Part shown: positions 8,575-16,268 of the stretch, piece by piece
How the letters are laid out: every line of letters starts with the position of its first letter
Numbering within the stretch: position 1 is the first letter of the stretch
The notes under the pieces: generated by a model
Seen by the model: the letters and a program-made list of their open reading frames with translations, nothing else
What the model was told of the DNA's origin: nothing
Database searches by the model: none
Made by a program: the position numbers and the translations under genes
NCBI GenBank assembly: GCA_029213165.1
Contig: JARGNO010000003.1
Coordinates: forward strand, 53,980 to 117,979
Origin: Minwuia sp.
Lineage (GTDB): Bacteria; Pseudomonadota; Alphaproteobacteria; Minwuiales; Minwuiaceae
Direction of reading: 5' to 3'
DNA: 64,000 nucleotides

Positions 8575-9212
8575 CCACCGGCGCGATCACCATTGTCGAC
8601 TATGGTTGCGGCAACCCCGCATCCATCCGCAACATGCTGAAGAAGCTTGGCATCAAGGCCACGATCACTTCCGAGGCCGAGGATATCCTGACTTCGGAAC
8701 GCATTGTCTTCCCTGGTGTCGGTGCGTTCGACCACGGTGCGGAGAGCATCAGGGAGAAGGGTATTTCCGAAGCGCTGGAACAGCGCGTGATCCGCGACGG
8801 CGTGCCCATTCTGGGGATATGTGTCGGGATGCAACTTCTCGGCCGTCGCAGTGATGAAGGCAAGTTGCCCGGGCTTGGCTGGATCGACGGCGATGTTCTG
8901 GCATTTGATCGCAGCCGGCTCGGCCCGACCGATCGGGTGCCTCACATGGGCTGGGCGATGCTGGACGTGAAACAGCCGCAGACGGCACTTCACGGTTTTC
9001 ACGAGGAACCGCGGTTCTATTTCGTGCATTCGTTTCACATGACCTGCGATGACCCGGCAGACGTCGCCGCGACCGCACATCATGGCTATGATTTCTGCGC
9101 CGCCGTGGCCAGTCGCAACATACTGGGCGTCCAGTTTCATCCGGAGAAGAGCCATCGCTTCGGCATGACCCTGCTGCGCAATTTCGCCGAAGGAAAGACA
9201 GGCGCCGAATGA
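8571..9212 (+). CDS. hisH: HisH-type glutamine amidotransferase for sugar amidation
   Basis: A class I glutaminase (213 aa) that releases ammonia from glutamine. It starts with IVDYGCGNPASI, has the oxyanion segment PGVGAF (48-53), the nucleophile Cys84 in GICVGMQLL, and the His-Pro-Glu of GVQFHPEKSH near residues 193-195, so the catalytic triad is complete. In histidine synthesis HisH pairs with HisF. Here both lie in a polysaccharide locus with a WbpG/PseA amidotransferase, as hisH2/hisF2 do in the P. aeruginosa O5 cluster, so ammonia is probably passed on to sugar amidation. The ATG at 8571 overlaps the previous stop; the track extension to 7995 is a shadow. Confidence 0.88.
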   Translation: MTTGAITIVDYGCGNPASIRNMLKKLGIKATITSEAEDILTSERIVFPGVGAFDHGAESIREKGISEALEQRVIRDGVPILGICVGMQLLGRRSDEGKLPGLGWIDGDVLAFDRSRLGPTDRVPHMGWAMLDVKQPQTALHGFHEEPRFYFVHSFHMTCDDPADVAATAHHGYDFCAAVASRNILGVQFHPEKSHRFGMTLLRNFAEGKTGAE

Positions 9213-9225
9213 AGACCGGTCTCCA

Positions 9226-10017
9226 ATGAAACGGGTACGTGTCATTCCCACCCTGCTGATCGAACGGGGCCGTCTTGTGAAGACCGTCAGGTTCGGCAAG
9301 CGGACCTATGTCGGCGATCCGGTCAATACCGTTCGCATCTTCAGCGACAAGGAAGTCGATGAGTTGATGCTGCTCGACATCAGTGTCGCCAAGGCGGGCT
9401 CGGAACCGGATTTCGACCTGCTGCGCGAGATCGCCAGCGAATGTTTCATCCCCTTCGGATACGGCGGCGGCATCCGGACGCTGGAGCAAGCGCGGCGTGC
9501 CTTCGATTCAGGGGTCGAGAAGGTGGTGCTGAATACCGCCCTGCATCGTTCACCCACGCTGGCAGGCAAGATCGCGCGCATGTACGGCAACCAGGCTGTG
9601 GTCGCCAGCATCGACGTGAAGAAGGGACTGTTCGGCGGGCCAAAGGTGATGACCGAATGTGGTTCCAGGCGCGTGCCGGGAGAGGTCACCGAGATCGCGC
9701 GCAATGCGGTTGACGCCGGCGCGGGCGAGATCCTGCTGACGGCGATCGATCGTGACGGCACCTTCGAAGGCTATGACATGGACCTGATCAGGCGGGTGAC
9801 CAGCGCGGTCGATGTGCCTGTCATCGCCAGTGGAGGCGCGCGCGGCGTTCCCGATTTCCTTGCCGCGATCAAGGAAGGCGGCGCCTCTGCTGTCGCGGCA
9901 GGTGCCCAGTTCGTCTTCAAGGGTCCGCACCGGGCCGTCCTGGTCAATTACCCCAGTCAGGCGGTCCTGCGCGAGGGCCTGTTCGATCACCTGGGTCCCG
10001 AAGACATTGTCGCCTGA
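9226..10017 (+). CDS. hisF: HisF-like ammonia-channel protein lacking the Asp11 catalytic residue
   Basis: A (beta/alpha)8 barrel (263 aa) of the HisF family. It keeps the GYGGGIRT phosphate-binding segment, IDRDGTFEGYD and ASGGARG. True HisF needs two acids: Asp11 (in C-L-D-V-K-D-G) and Asp130. Here the N-terminal strand reads IPTLLIERG, so the Asp11 position is Leu11, while Asp130 (VASID) remains. This argues that it no longer makes imidazole glycerol phosphate and serves as the partner of HisH, passing ammonia to the sugar amidotransferase. It follows hisH by 13 bases. Confidence 0.85.
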   Translation: MKRVRVIPTLLIERGRLVKTVRFGKRTYVGDPVNTVRIFSDKEVDELMLLDISVAKAGSEPDFDLLREIASECFIPFGYGGGIRTLEQARRAFDSGVEKVVLNTALHRSPTLAGKIARMYGNQAVVASIDVKKGLFGGPKVMTECGSRRVPGEVTEIARNAVDAGAGEILLTAIDRDGTFEGYDMDLIRRVTSAVDVPVIASGGARGVPDFLAAIKEGGASAVAAGAQFVFKGPHRAVLVNYPSQAVLREGLFDHLGPEDIVA

Positions 10018-10056
10018 TCCCCTGTCCATCCAGAAGAGAATGGTCTGAAACACAAC

Positions 10057-11088
10057 ATGCAGCAGGTATCTCCCAACAGCACAGGCTTCGCCATTGTCGG
10101 CTGCGGCCGGATCGGTCAGCGCCACGCTGGCCATGCCCCCAAGTTCGGTCGCCTGACCGCCGTCTGCGATATCGTGCCGGAGAAGGCGCAGCAGGTCGCG
10201 GCGGAGCAGGGAGCCGAAGCCTTCACCGATCTGGATCAGATGCTGAAGGACATGCGCGGCAAGGCCGATGTGGTCGCGATCTGCACCCCGAACGGGCTGC
10301 ACGCTGAGCACACGATCAAGGCATTCGAGGCCGGATACCATGTGCTCTGCGAGAAGCCCATGGCGCTGACCGTTCACGAGTGCGGGGAGATGATCAAGGC
10401 GGGTGAAAAGGCCAATCGCCGTCTCTTTGTCGTAAAGCAGAACCGCTACAATCCGCCGGTGGAGCATCTGAAGAAGCTGCTGGACCAGGGCGCGCTCGGG
10501 CGGATCTACAGTGTCCACCTGAATTGCTTCTGGAACCGCAACGACGCCTATTACGCCGACAGCTGGAAGGGCAGCATGGCGATGGATGGCGGCACGCTCT
10601 ACACCCAGTTCAGCCATTTCATCGATCTGCTCTACTGGCTGGCCGGCGACGTACAGGACGTGGCCAGCTTCATGGACAACTACTGCCATGCGGACTCGGT
10701 CGAGTTCGAAGACGCCGGGGTCGCGATCCTGCGCTTCTACAGCGGTGCCATCGGCAGTGTCAGCTTCACCATCAACAGCTTCGGGCGGAACATGGAGGGA
10801 TCACTGACCCTGTTCTGCGAAAAGGGAACAATCAAGATTGGCGGCCAGTACCTGAACGAGATCGAGTACGAGAACATCGCCGGCATGAACCCGGCCGAGC
10901 TTAAACAGGGCCGCCCCCCGAATGAATACGGGGCCTACCAGGGTTCCATGTCGAACCACGAGGATGTCTACGAGAACATCCGGCAGGTCCTGACTGCCGA
11001 AGGCTCCATCGGCACCATCGGTTTCGAGGGACTGAAGACCGTCGAGATCATCGACAAGATCTACAGGGCCGCGAAGATTGCCTCCTGA
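10057..11088 (+). CDS. wbpB: UDP-sugar 3-dehydrogenase, Gfo/Idh/MocA family (WbpB-like)
   Basis: A 343-aa NAD(P)-dependent oxidoreductase. The Rossmann motif GCGRIGQRHA is near residue 10, the conserved C-E-K-P-M-A near residue 98, and a MDGGTLYTQFSHFIDLL segment holds the catalytic His region seen in WbpB/WlbA. These enzymes oxidise C3 of UDP-GlcNAcA ahead of transamination. The next two genes encode exactly the following steps (WbpD-like acetyltransferase, WbpE-like aminotransferase), which strengthens the call over a generic Gfo/Idh protein. WbpA (UDP-GlcNAc 6-dehydrogenase) and the WbpI epimerase are not in this window and may be encoded elsewhere. Confidence 0.85.
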   Translation: MQQVSPNSTGFAIVGCGRIGQRHAGHAPKFGRLTAVCDIVPEKAQQVAAEQGAEAFTDLDQMLKDMRGKADVVAICTPNGLHAEHTIKAFEAGYHVLCEKPMALTVHECGEMIKAGEKANRRLFVVKQNRYNPPVEHLKKLLDQGALGRIYSVHLNCFWNRNDAYYADSWKGSMAMDGGTLYTQFSHFIDLLYWLAGDVQDVASFMDNYCHADSVEFEDAGVAILRFYSGAIGSVSFTINSFGRNMEGSLTLFCEKGTIKIGGQYLNEIEYENIAGMNPAELKQGRPPNEYGAYQGSMSNHEDVYENIRQVLTAEGSIGTIGFEGLKTVEIIDKIYRAAKIAS

Positions 11089-11536
11089 CCTGAAGAGTGT
11101 CGGCATTCGCGACGTGACCTGCGGCACGGGCGTCACGATCGTCGAACCGTCCAACGTCTATCGCTGCACGCTGGGTGACGGTTGCTTCGTCGGTCCGTTC
11201 GTCGAGATCCAGGCCGGGGTAGAGATCGGAGCGCGGACACGGGTGCAGTCCCATGCCTTCATCTGCGAACTGGTGACCATCGGCGACGACTGTTTCATCT
11301 CGCACGGTGCCATGTTCATCAACGACAGTTTTTCCGGTGGCGGCCCGGCACGTGGCGACCGCACGAAGTGGGGCAACACCCGCATCGGAAACAATGTCTC
11401 CATCGGAACCAACGCGACGATCATGCCCGTCAGCATCTGCGACAATGCCGTGGTCGGTGCTGGCGCCGTCGTGACGAAGGACATTATCCAACCCGGCTTC
11501 TATGTGGGAAACCCTGCAAGACGAATGGAGCGCTGA
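11078..11536 (+). CDS. wbpD: Hexapeptide N-acetyltransferase (WbpD-like)
   Basis: A 152-aa left-handed beta-helix protein with repeated [LIV]-G-x-x-x-x units (TLGDGCFVG, VEIGARTRV, VTIGDDCFI, TRIGNNVSIGTNA, VVGAGAVVT). It predictably acetylates the 3-amino group of the UDP-2-acetamido-3-amino-uronate made by its neighbours. It ends with YVGNPAR, the typical C-terminus of the NeuD/WbpD group. It starts with TTG at 11078, overlapping the end of wbpB by 11 bases. It is shorter than P. aeruginosa WbpD (about 190 aa), chiefly at the C-terminus. Confidence 0.85.
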   Translation: MPPDLKSVGIRDVTCGTGVTIVEPSNVYRCTLGDGCFVGPFVEIQAGVEIGARTRVQSHAFICELVTIGDDCFISHGAMFINDSFSGGGPARGDRTKWGNTRIGNNVSIGTNATIMPVSICDNAVVGAGAVVTKDIIQPGFYVGNPARRMER

Positions 11537-11539
11537 CTG

Positions 11540-12649
11540 ATGCAGTTCGTAGACCTGAAGGCGTTGCACGACACGCTGCAGCCTGCCCTGAACGACACGA
11601 TCGCCCGCGTCATCGACACATCCGCATTCATTCGCGGCCAGGACGTCGATGACTTCGAACAGAATTTCGCCAGCCTGACCGGCGCAAGGCATTGCGTATC
11701 CTGCGCCAATGGCACCGACGCCCTCTACATTGCACTCAGGGCGCTGGGGGCGGGGCCGGGTGACGAGGTCATCACGACGGCACACAGCTGGATCGCCACC
11801 AGCGAAACCATCACCCAGACGGGCGCGAAGGTCATCTTCGGCGACACCGAGGATGCCTATTTCTGCCTCGACCCCGCGGAGGTCGAGGCGAAGATCACTC
11901 CCCGCACGAAGGGTGTCGTTGCCGTCCACCTCTATGGTCAGCCCGCAGCAATTGCCGAGATCAAGGCGATCTGTGACCGGCATGGACTGTGGCTGATCGA
12001 GGACAGCGCCCAGGCGCATCTCGCAGAGGTGGATGGACAGCAGGTGGGGCGCTTCGGTGACGTGGCGACCTTCTCGTTCTATCCCGGCAAGAACCTGGGC
12101 GCGATGGGGGATGCCGGTTGCCTGATCACCGACCGTGATGACATTGCGGAGTTCGCCACCCTGTTCGCCCGTCACGGGGGCAAGAACAACCACGTGATGG
12201 AGGGAATCTGCAGCCGCATGGACGGCCTGCAGGCGGCAGTGCTGAACGTGAAGATGCCGCATCTGCCGGGCTGGAATGACGCCCGCCGCAAGGTCGCGGC
12301 ACGTTATGACCGGATGCTGCAGGGCATCGGCGACCTGACCCTGCCCGCGCAGCGGCCCGGCGTGCGCCATGTCTATCATCTGTACGTGGTCCGCACCGGA
12401 GACCGCGACGCGCTGCAGAAACATCTCGTGGCAGCGGGTGTGCCGACCGTCATCAATTATCCGCGCGCCCTGCCCTTCTACTCGGCGTACGACCATCTCG
12501 GCCATGTGCCTTCGGACTTCCCCGTTGCGCATGCCCATGCGTCGGAGATCCTTTCCCTGCCGATCCATCCGATGTTGAGCGAGGCGGATCAGGATCGGGT
12601 GGTGGAAGCCATCAGCGACTTCTTCGCGAAGCCAGGCAATCGCGGCTGA
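11540..12649 (+). CDS. wbpE: Nucleotide-sugar aminotransferase, DegT/DnrJ/EryC1 family (WbpE-like)
   Basis: A 369-aa PLP enzyme that transaminates the 3-keto UDP-sugar. The PLP-binding aspartate is Asp155 (IEDSAQAH) and the Schiff-base lysine is Lys184 (YPGKNLGAMGD). CANGTDAL (about 55-62) is the phosphate-binding turn. AHSWIATSETI is the usual substrate segment of this family. It follows the acetyltransferase by three bases and completes a WbpB-D-E set for UDP-2,3-diacetamido-2,3-dideoxy-glucuronate. The gene order in the cluster (dehydrogenase, acetyltransferase, aminotransferase) matches many O-antigen loci with this sugar. Confidence 0.9.
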   Translation: MQFVDLKALHDTLQPALNDTIARVIDTSAFIRGQDVDDFEQNFASLTGARHCVSCANGTDALYIALRALGAGPGDEVITTAHSWIATSETITQTGAKVIFGDTEDAYFCLDPAEVEAKITPRTKGVVAVHLYGQPAAIAEIKAICDRHGLWLIEDSAQAHLAEVDGQQVGRFGDVATFSFYPGKNLGAMGDAGCLITDRDDIAEFATLFARHGGKNNHVMEGICSRMDGLQAAVLNVKMPHLPGWNDARRKVAARYDRMLQGIGDLTLPAQRPGVRHVYHLYVVRTGDRDALQKHLVAAGVPTVINYPRALPFYSAYDHLGHVPSDFPVAHAHASEILSLPIHPMLSEADQDRVVEAISDFFAKPGNRG

Positions 12650-12666
12650 TGGGCCAGGGGAGCAAC

Positions 12667-13539
12667 ATGACGACACCTGCACCAGCGGTCAGTGTCCTGA
12701 TGACAGCCTACAATCGGGCCGACTTCATTGCCGATGCGATGGGCAGCGTGCTGGCGTCCGACTTTACCGACTTCGAACTGATCGTGGTGGATGACGGGTC
12801 GAACGACCGGACAGTCGAGATCGCACGGACGCTGGAAGCCACCGACAGCCGGGTACGTGTCTATCAGAACGCGAAGAACCTTGGCGACTATCCGAACCGC
12901 AAGCACGCGGCCAGTCTCGCAAGAGGAAAGTATCTGAAGTACGTCGATTCCGACGACATGATCTATCCTTGGGGACTGGGCGCCTTCGTGCGTTGCATGG
13001 AACAGTTCCCTGATGCCGGTTTTGGCCTGTCGGCCCATTCCGCTCCTGACCGTCCGCATCCAATGATCTTCTCACCCGCTGAAGCGTACAGGGAAGAATT
13101 TCACGGGCGCGAATTGTTCGGCAGGGCTCCTGGATCCGGTATCATCCGACGCGATGCGTATGAGGCGGTTGGCGGGTTCAGCGGCATGCGCCAGCTTGGC
13201 GACATGGAATTCTGGCTGAAGATCGGTGCCCGCTATCCAGTCGTGACTATGCCGCCTGCGCTGGTTTGGGACCGGGTGCATGGCGGTCAGGAGAAGAACG
13301 TGAATACCGATACCGAGAAGACCGCGATGCGAGTAGGCGTGGTAATTTCAGCCCTGCTGTCCGACGAATGCCCACTCAGTATGTCGAAACGACGCGAAGC
13401 GTTGGTCGCGTACCGCAGAACTCTGGAGAGGGACCTCCTGCGCAACACTCTGCGTCACGGTCGATTTGGTCAGATTCCGGTCTACCGGCGCACTGTGCTC
13501 ACTCCCCTGCGTCGAGCAATCCTGTCCACGTATTCCTGA
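12667..13539 (+). CDS. Glycosyltransferase family 2
   Basis: A 290-aa GT-A enzyme. I chose the ATG at 12667, preceded by CAGGGGAGC, over the upstream ATG at 12649 that overlaps the wbpE stop. Motifs are VSVLMTAYNRADFI, VVDDGSNDRT and K-Y-V-D-S-D-D (metal site, near residue 92). The C-terminal half includes W-L-K-I-G-A-R-Y-P and W-D-R-V-H-G-G-Q. It may transfer the diacetamido-uronate or its amidino form, judging only from position. It ends the first half of the locus; a 245-base gap without a gene follows. Confidence 0.85.
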   Translation: MTTPAPAVSVLMTAYNRADFIADAMGSVLASDFTDFELIVVDDGSNDRTVEIARTLEATDSRVRVYQNAKNLGDYPNRKHAASLARGKYLKYVDSDDMIYPWGLGAFVRCMEQFPDAGFGLSAHSAPDRPHPMIFSPAEAYREEFHGRELFGRAPGSGIIRRDAYEAVGGFSGMRQLGDMEFWLKIGARYPVVTMPPALVWDRVHGGQEKNVNTDTEKTAMRVGVVISALLSDECPLSMSKRREALVAYRRTLERDLLRNTLRHGRFGQIPVYRRTVLTPLRRAILSTYS

Positions 13540-13784
13540 GTTGTATTCCCTGGCCGCGCAGATCGAGACCGAATGGCCGTTAGCATTGCCTATCTGGATT
13601 GAGCAAACGGACAACGCTGTCCCATCTAAGTTGGATATTTGAGTGGAACGCACACGAGGAATGGTTGGAGGGCACTGTTGGTGCTCTGTACTGTCCGGAC
13701 AGGATCCTGGGACTACGCCTGTTATCGGGCAGGGCGTACCTCTGGACCATCATCCATGACTGTGGCAGCTGACTAGCGACTACG
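13540..13784. other. Intergenic gap without a recognisable gene
   Basis: This 245-base stretch separates two blocks of the polysaccharide locus that are otherwise almost gap-free. All frames are broken by stops. Short open pieces (about 33 and 42 codons on the + strand) look like decayed coding sequence, but neither matches a family I know. No clear promoter, terminator or transposon end was found. Confidence 0.5.
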
Positions 13785-15065
13785 ATGCCACGCCATGTCC
13801 TCATCCTGCCGACCGAGGAATTCCTGCCAGCGCATGAGCCGCTTGCCGGTATTTTTCAGGGGCATCAGATCGAGGCCCTGCGGATGACTGGCAACGAGAA
13901 GTTCGGCGTTGTCTCCATTCGCCTGCGCCATTCCGTTCCCATGTACATGCGCAGCATCCTGCGCCGCCTGGGCGGGCGCCCTGCCGACCCGGCACTGCCG
14001 GGTGGACGCCTGTTGCTCCTGTGCCGCGAGTTGTTTCGGCGGTGGTTCGATCCACGCTCGACAGTCGCCGTCGAGGATTGGAAGGGCACGCCTGTCCTCA
14101 GAGTGGAGGGGCTCTACGGCACGCCACCGTCCCGCAGGTTCGACCCCGTGTGGTGGCAGAGAGCAGGCTGGGCAGGCTATCGCGAGTACTGCGCCCGCTA
14201 CGGACGCCCTGACCTGATACATGCCCACAACACCATCGCCGCTGGCTTGCTGGCGCATCGGATCGCCCGCCGTGAGGGTATCCCCTACGTCCTGACGGAG
14301 CACAGCAGCGCTTACCAACTTGATGAGGTTCCTGCCTCCCTGTTTCCCGCTGTCCGTTCGGCCATCGCGGGTGCCCATGCGTTCCTGCCGGTCAGCAAGG
14401 CATTGCTGCAATCGGTGGTGACGCGGGTTGGGGAGCCGGACACCGATGTCACCGTCCTTGGCAATGTATTGCCACGCACCTTCATGGATATCGAGCGGCG
14501 CGAGCGCGAAGGCGGACCTTTCACGTTCCTGACTGTCGGCAGCCTTCTGCCGGTGAAGAACCATGCCCTGCTGATCTCCGCGTTCGCTCGGGTTCTCGAT
14601 GACCATCCGGACTGTCGGCTGGTGCTGGTCGGAGACGGGCCGCTCCGCCATTCGCTTGAGCAACAGTCCGAGGAGGCAGGACTGGCTGATCGGATCCGAT
14701 TCATGGGACTGCTCGAACCATCCAGTGTGCGGGAGCAGATGTTGCGGGCAGATGCCTTCGTCTTTTCCAGCCACTTCGAAACCTTTGGTGTCGCGCTGAT
14801 CGAGGCCATGGCGTGTGGTTTGCCCGTGATCGCCATCGCATCCGGCGGACCGCTGGAAATCATCACTGCCGCAACAGGACGATTGGTCAACCCCGGTGAC
14901 GTCTCGGCGTTGATATCGGCAATGACCGATATCGCTTCGACATCAACAACCTTTGATACCGGGGCCATTCAGGCACATGCCCGGAACACATGGGGTCCCG
15001 AGGGTTTTGGCCGGAATCTTCGCATGGCCTACGCCAATGCTTGCGCCGACGTATCCGGGGCATGA
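13785..15065 (+). CDS. Glycosyltransferase family 4
   Basis: A 426-aa GT-B glycosyltransferase. The N-terminal half contains DLIHAHNTIAAGLLAHRIA, the acceptor-domain H-A-H motif, and YVLTEHSSAY. The C-terminal half has FLTVGSLLPVKNH, VGDGPLR and the donor site FETFGVALIEAMACGLPVIA (E-x7-E pattern of GT4 with A-M-A-C-G-L-P-V). It starts at an ATG after the gene-free gap, so a new promoter could lie just upstream, although none is clear. Stop and next start are separated by a single base. Confidence 0.88.
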   Translation: MPRHVLILPTEEFLPAHEPLAGIFQGHQIEALRMTGNEKFGVVSIRLRHSVPMYMRSILRRLGGRPADPALPGGRLLLLCRELFRRWFDPRSTVAVEDWKGTPVLRVEGLYGTPPSRRFDPVWWQRAGWAGYREYCARYGRPDLIHAHNTIAAGLLAHRIARREGIPYVLTEHSSAYQLDEVPASLFPAVRSAIAGAHAFLPVSKALLQSVVTRVGEPDTDVTVLGNVLPRTFMDIERREREGGPFTFLTVGSLLPVKNHALLISAFARVLDDHPDCRLVLVGDGPLRHSLEQQSEEAGLADRIRFMGLLEPSSVREQMLRADAFVFSSHFETFGVALIEAMACGLPVIAIASGGPLEIITAATGRLVNPGDVSALISAMTDIASTSTTFDTGAIQAHARNTWGPEGFGRNLRMAYANACADVSGA

Positions 15066-15066
15066 A

Positions 15067-16239
15067 ATGACAGGTATCTGCGACTCGGATGTGAACCATA
15101 TCCCCAATGTCCGCCAATGCAGTATCGGTGTGCTGGACACCAATGATGATCCAGACATGCGCTTCGATGACGAGGGCCGGAGCCACTACTATCACGACTA
15201 CATGCGTGCCGCCGCCGAACTGGTGCATGACGGGCCGGAGGGAGAGGCCATGCTGCAATCGCTGGCCGCGCAGATAAGCGCAGACGGCAAGGGCAAGCCC
15301 TATGACTGCATCATGGGTCTCAGCGGGGGGGTAGACAGCACTTATGTGGCGCTCCAGGCGCGCAGGCTGGGTCTGCGCCCCCTTGCGGTCCATCTGGACA
15401 ATGGCTGGAACGCGGAACTGGCGGTCCAGAATATCGAGCAGATCGTCAGCCGTCTCGATATCGACCTGCACACGCATGTCATCGACTGGAACGAATTCCG
15501 TGACCTGCAGCGTGCGCACCTGAAGGCATCCGTGATCGATATCGAGGTCGTCTCTGATCATGCCATTTTCGCCGTGCTGAACCGGCTGGCGTCAAAATAC
15601 GGCATCCGTCATGTCCTCAGCGGCACCAATGTGGTGACTGAATTTGTCATGCCGCCACACTGGATTTTCGCCAAGACCGATCATGTGAACATCAAGGCAA
15701 TTCACGCCGCACATGGCGAGGTCCCATTGAAGACCTATCCCTTCATGTCACTGAAACTGAAGAAGTGGGACCAGATGTTCCGGGGACTGAAGTCCCATTC
15801 CATCCTCAATCTGGTGCCCTATGACAAGGCTGCCGTGAAGCAGAAGATCATTGATGAACTCGGTTGGCGGGACTATGGCGGCAAGCATCACGAGTCGATC
15901 TTCACCCGCTTCTACCAAGGCTACATCCTTCCGGTGAAATTCGGCGTGGACAAGCGCAAGGCCCACCTGACCAATCTGATATATGCCGGGCAGATCACGA
16001 AGGAAGACGCGCTCAACGAGCTTTCCGCCCCGCCCTATGACCCGGACCAGATGGAGGAGGACCGACAGTTTGTCTCCAAGAAGCTGGGTTTCACGCTGGC
16101 CGAGTTCGACGAGATCATGCGCGCACCGCCGCGGCCCCACAGTGACTTTGCGGTCGAACGGTCTGTCTACGAGGCCTATCCGGCGCTGCGCCCCCTGCGC
16201 GGAGCCTTCAACCTGATCAAGCGCGGCGCGGGGAAGTAG
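15067..16239 (+). CDS. Second N-acetyl sugar amidotransferase paralogue with degenerate zinc finger
   Basis: A 390-aa paralogue of the protein at 4656-5789. The two share the PP-loop (SGGVDS, residues 86-91 here), VHLDNGWNAELAVQNI, VIDWNEFRDLQ, DIEVVSDHAI and the closing HHESIFTRFYQGYILP. The N-terminal zinc site is different: the first Cys pair is reduced to one Cys (QCSIG, Cys18), and where the second pair should be the sequence reads RSHYY. Three of four expected cysteines are missing. The chemistry domain looks intact, so it may act on another sugar or amidate a second site using the same HisH/HisF pair. The ATG at 15067 avoids the 114-base track extension into the previous gene. Confidence 0.85.
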   Translation: MTGICDSDVNHIPNVRQCSIGVLDTNDDPDMRFDDEGRSHYYHDYMRAAAELVHDGPEGEAMLQSLAAQISADGKGKPYDCIMGLSGGVDSTYVALQARRLGLRPLAVHLDNGWNAELAVQNIEQIVSRLDIDLHTHVIDWNEFRDLQRAHLKASVIDIEVVSDHAIFAVLNRLASKYGIRHVLSGTNVVTEFVMPPHWIFAKTDHVNIKAIHAAHGEVPLKTYPFMSLKLKKWDQMFRGLKSHSILNLVPYDKAAVKQKIIDELGWRDYGGKHHESIFTRFYQGYILPVKFGVDKRKAHLTNLIYAGQITKEDALNELSAPPYDPDQMEEDRQFVSKKLGFTLAEFDEIMRAPPRPHSDFAVERSVYEAYPALRPLRGAFNLIKRGAGK

Positions 16240-16268
16240 GCCGAATTGCCCGGCGCGCATGTCCGCCA

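Noticed and set aside
8571-10017. HisH/HisF as part of a histidine operon
   Set aside because: No other his gene is near, the genes sit in a polysaccharide locus with sugar amidotransferases, and HisF lacks the Asp11 position.
11048-12682. 544-aa minus strand ORF
   Set aside because: It is antisense to wbpD and wbpE, and its sequence resembles no family.
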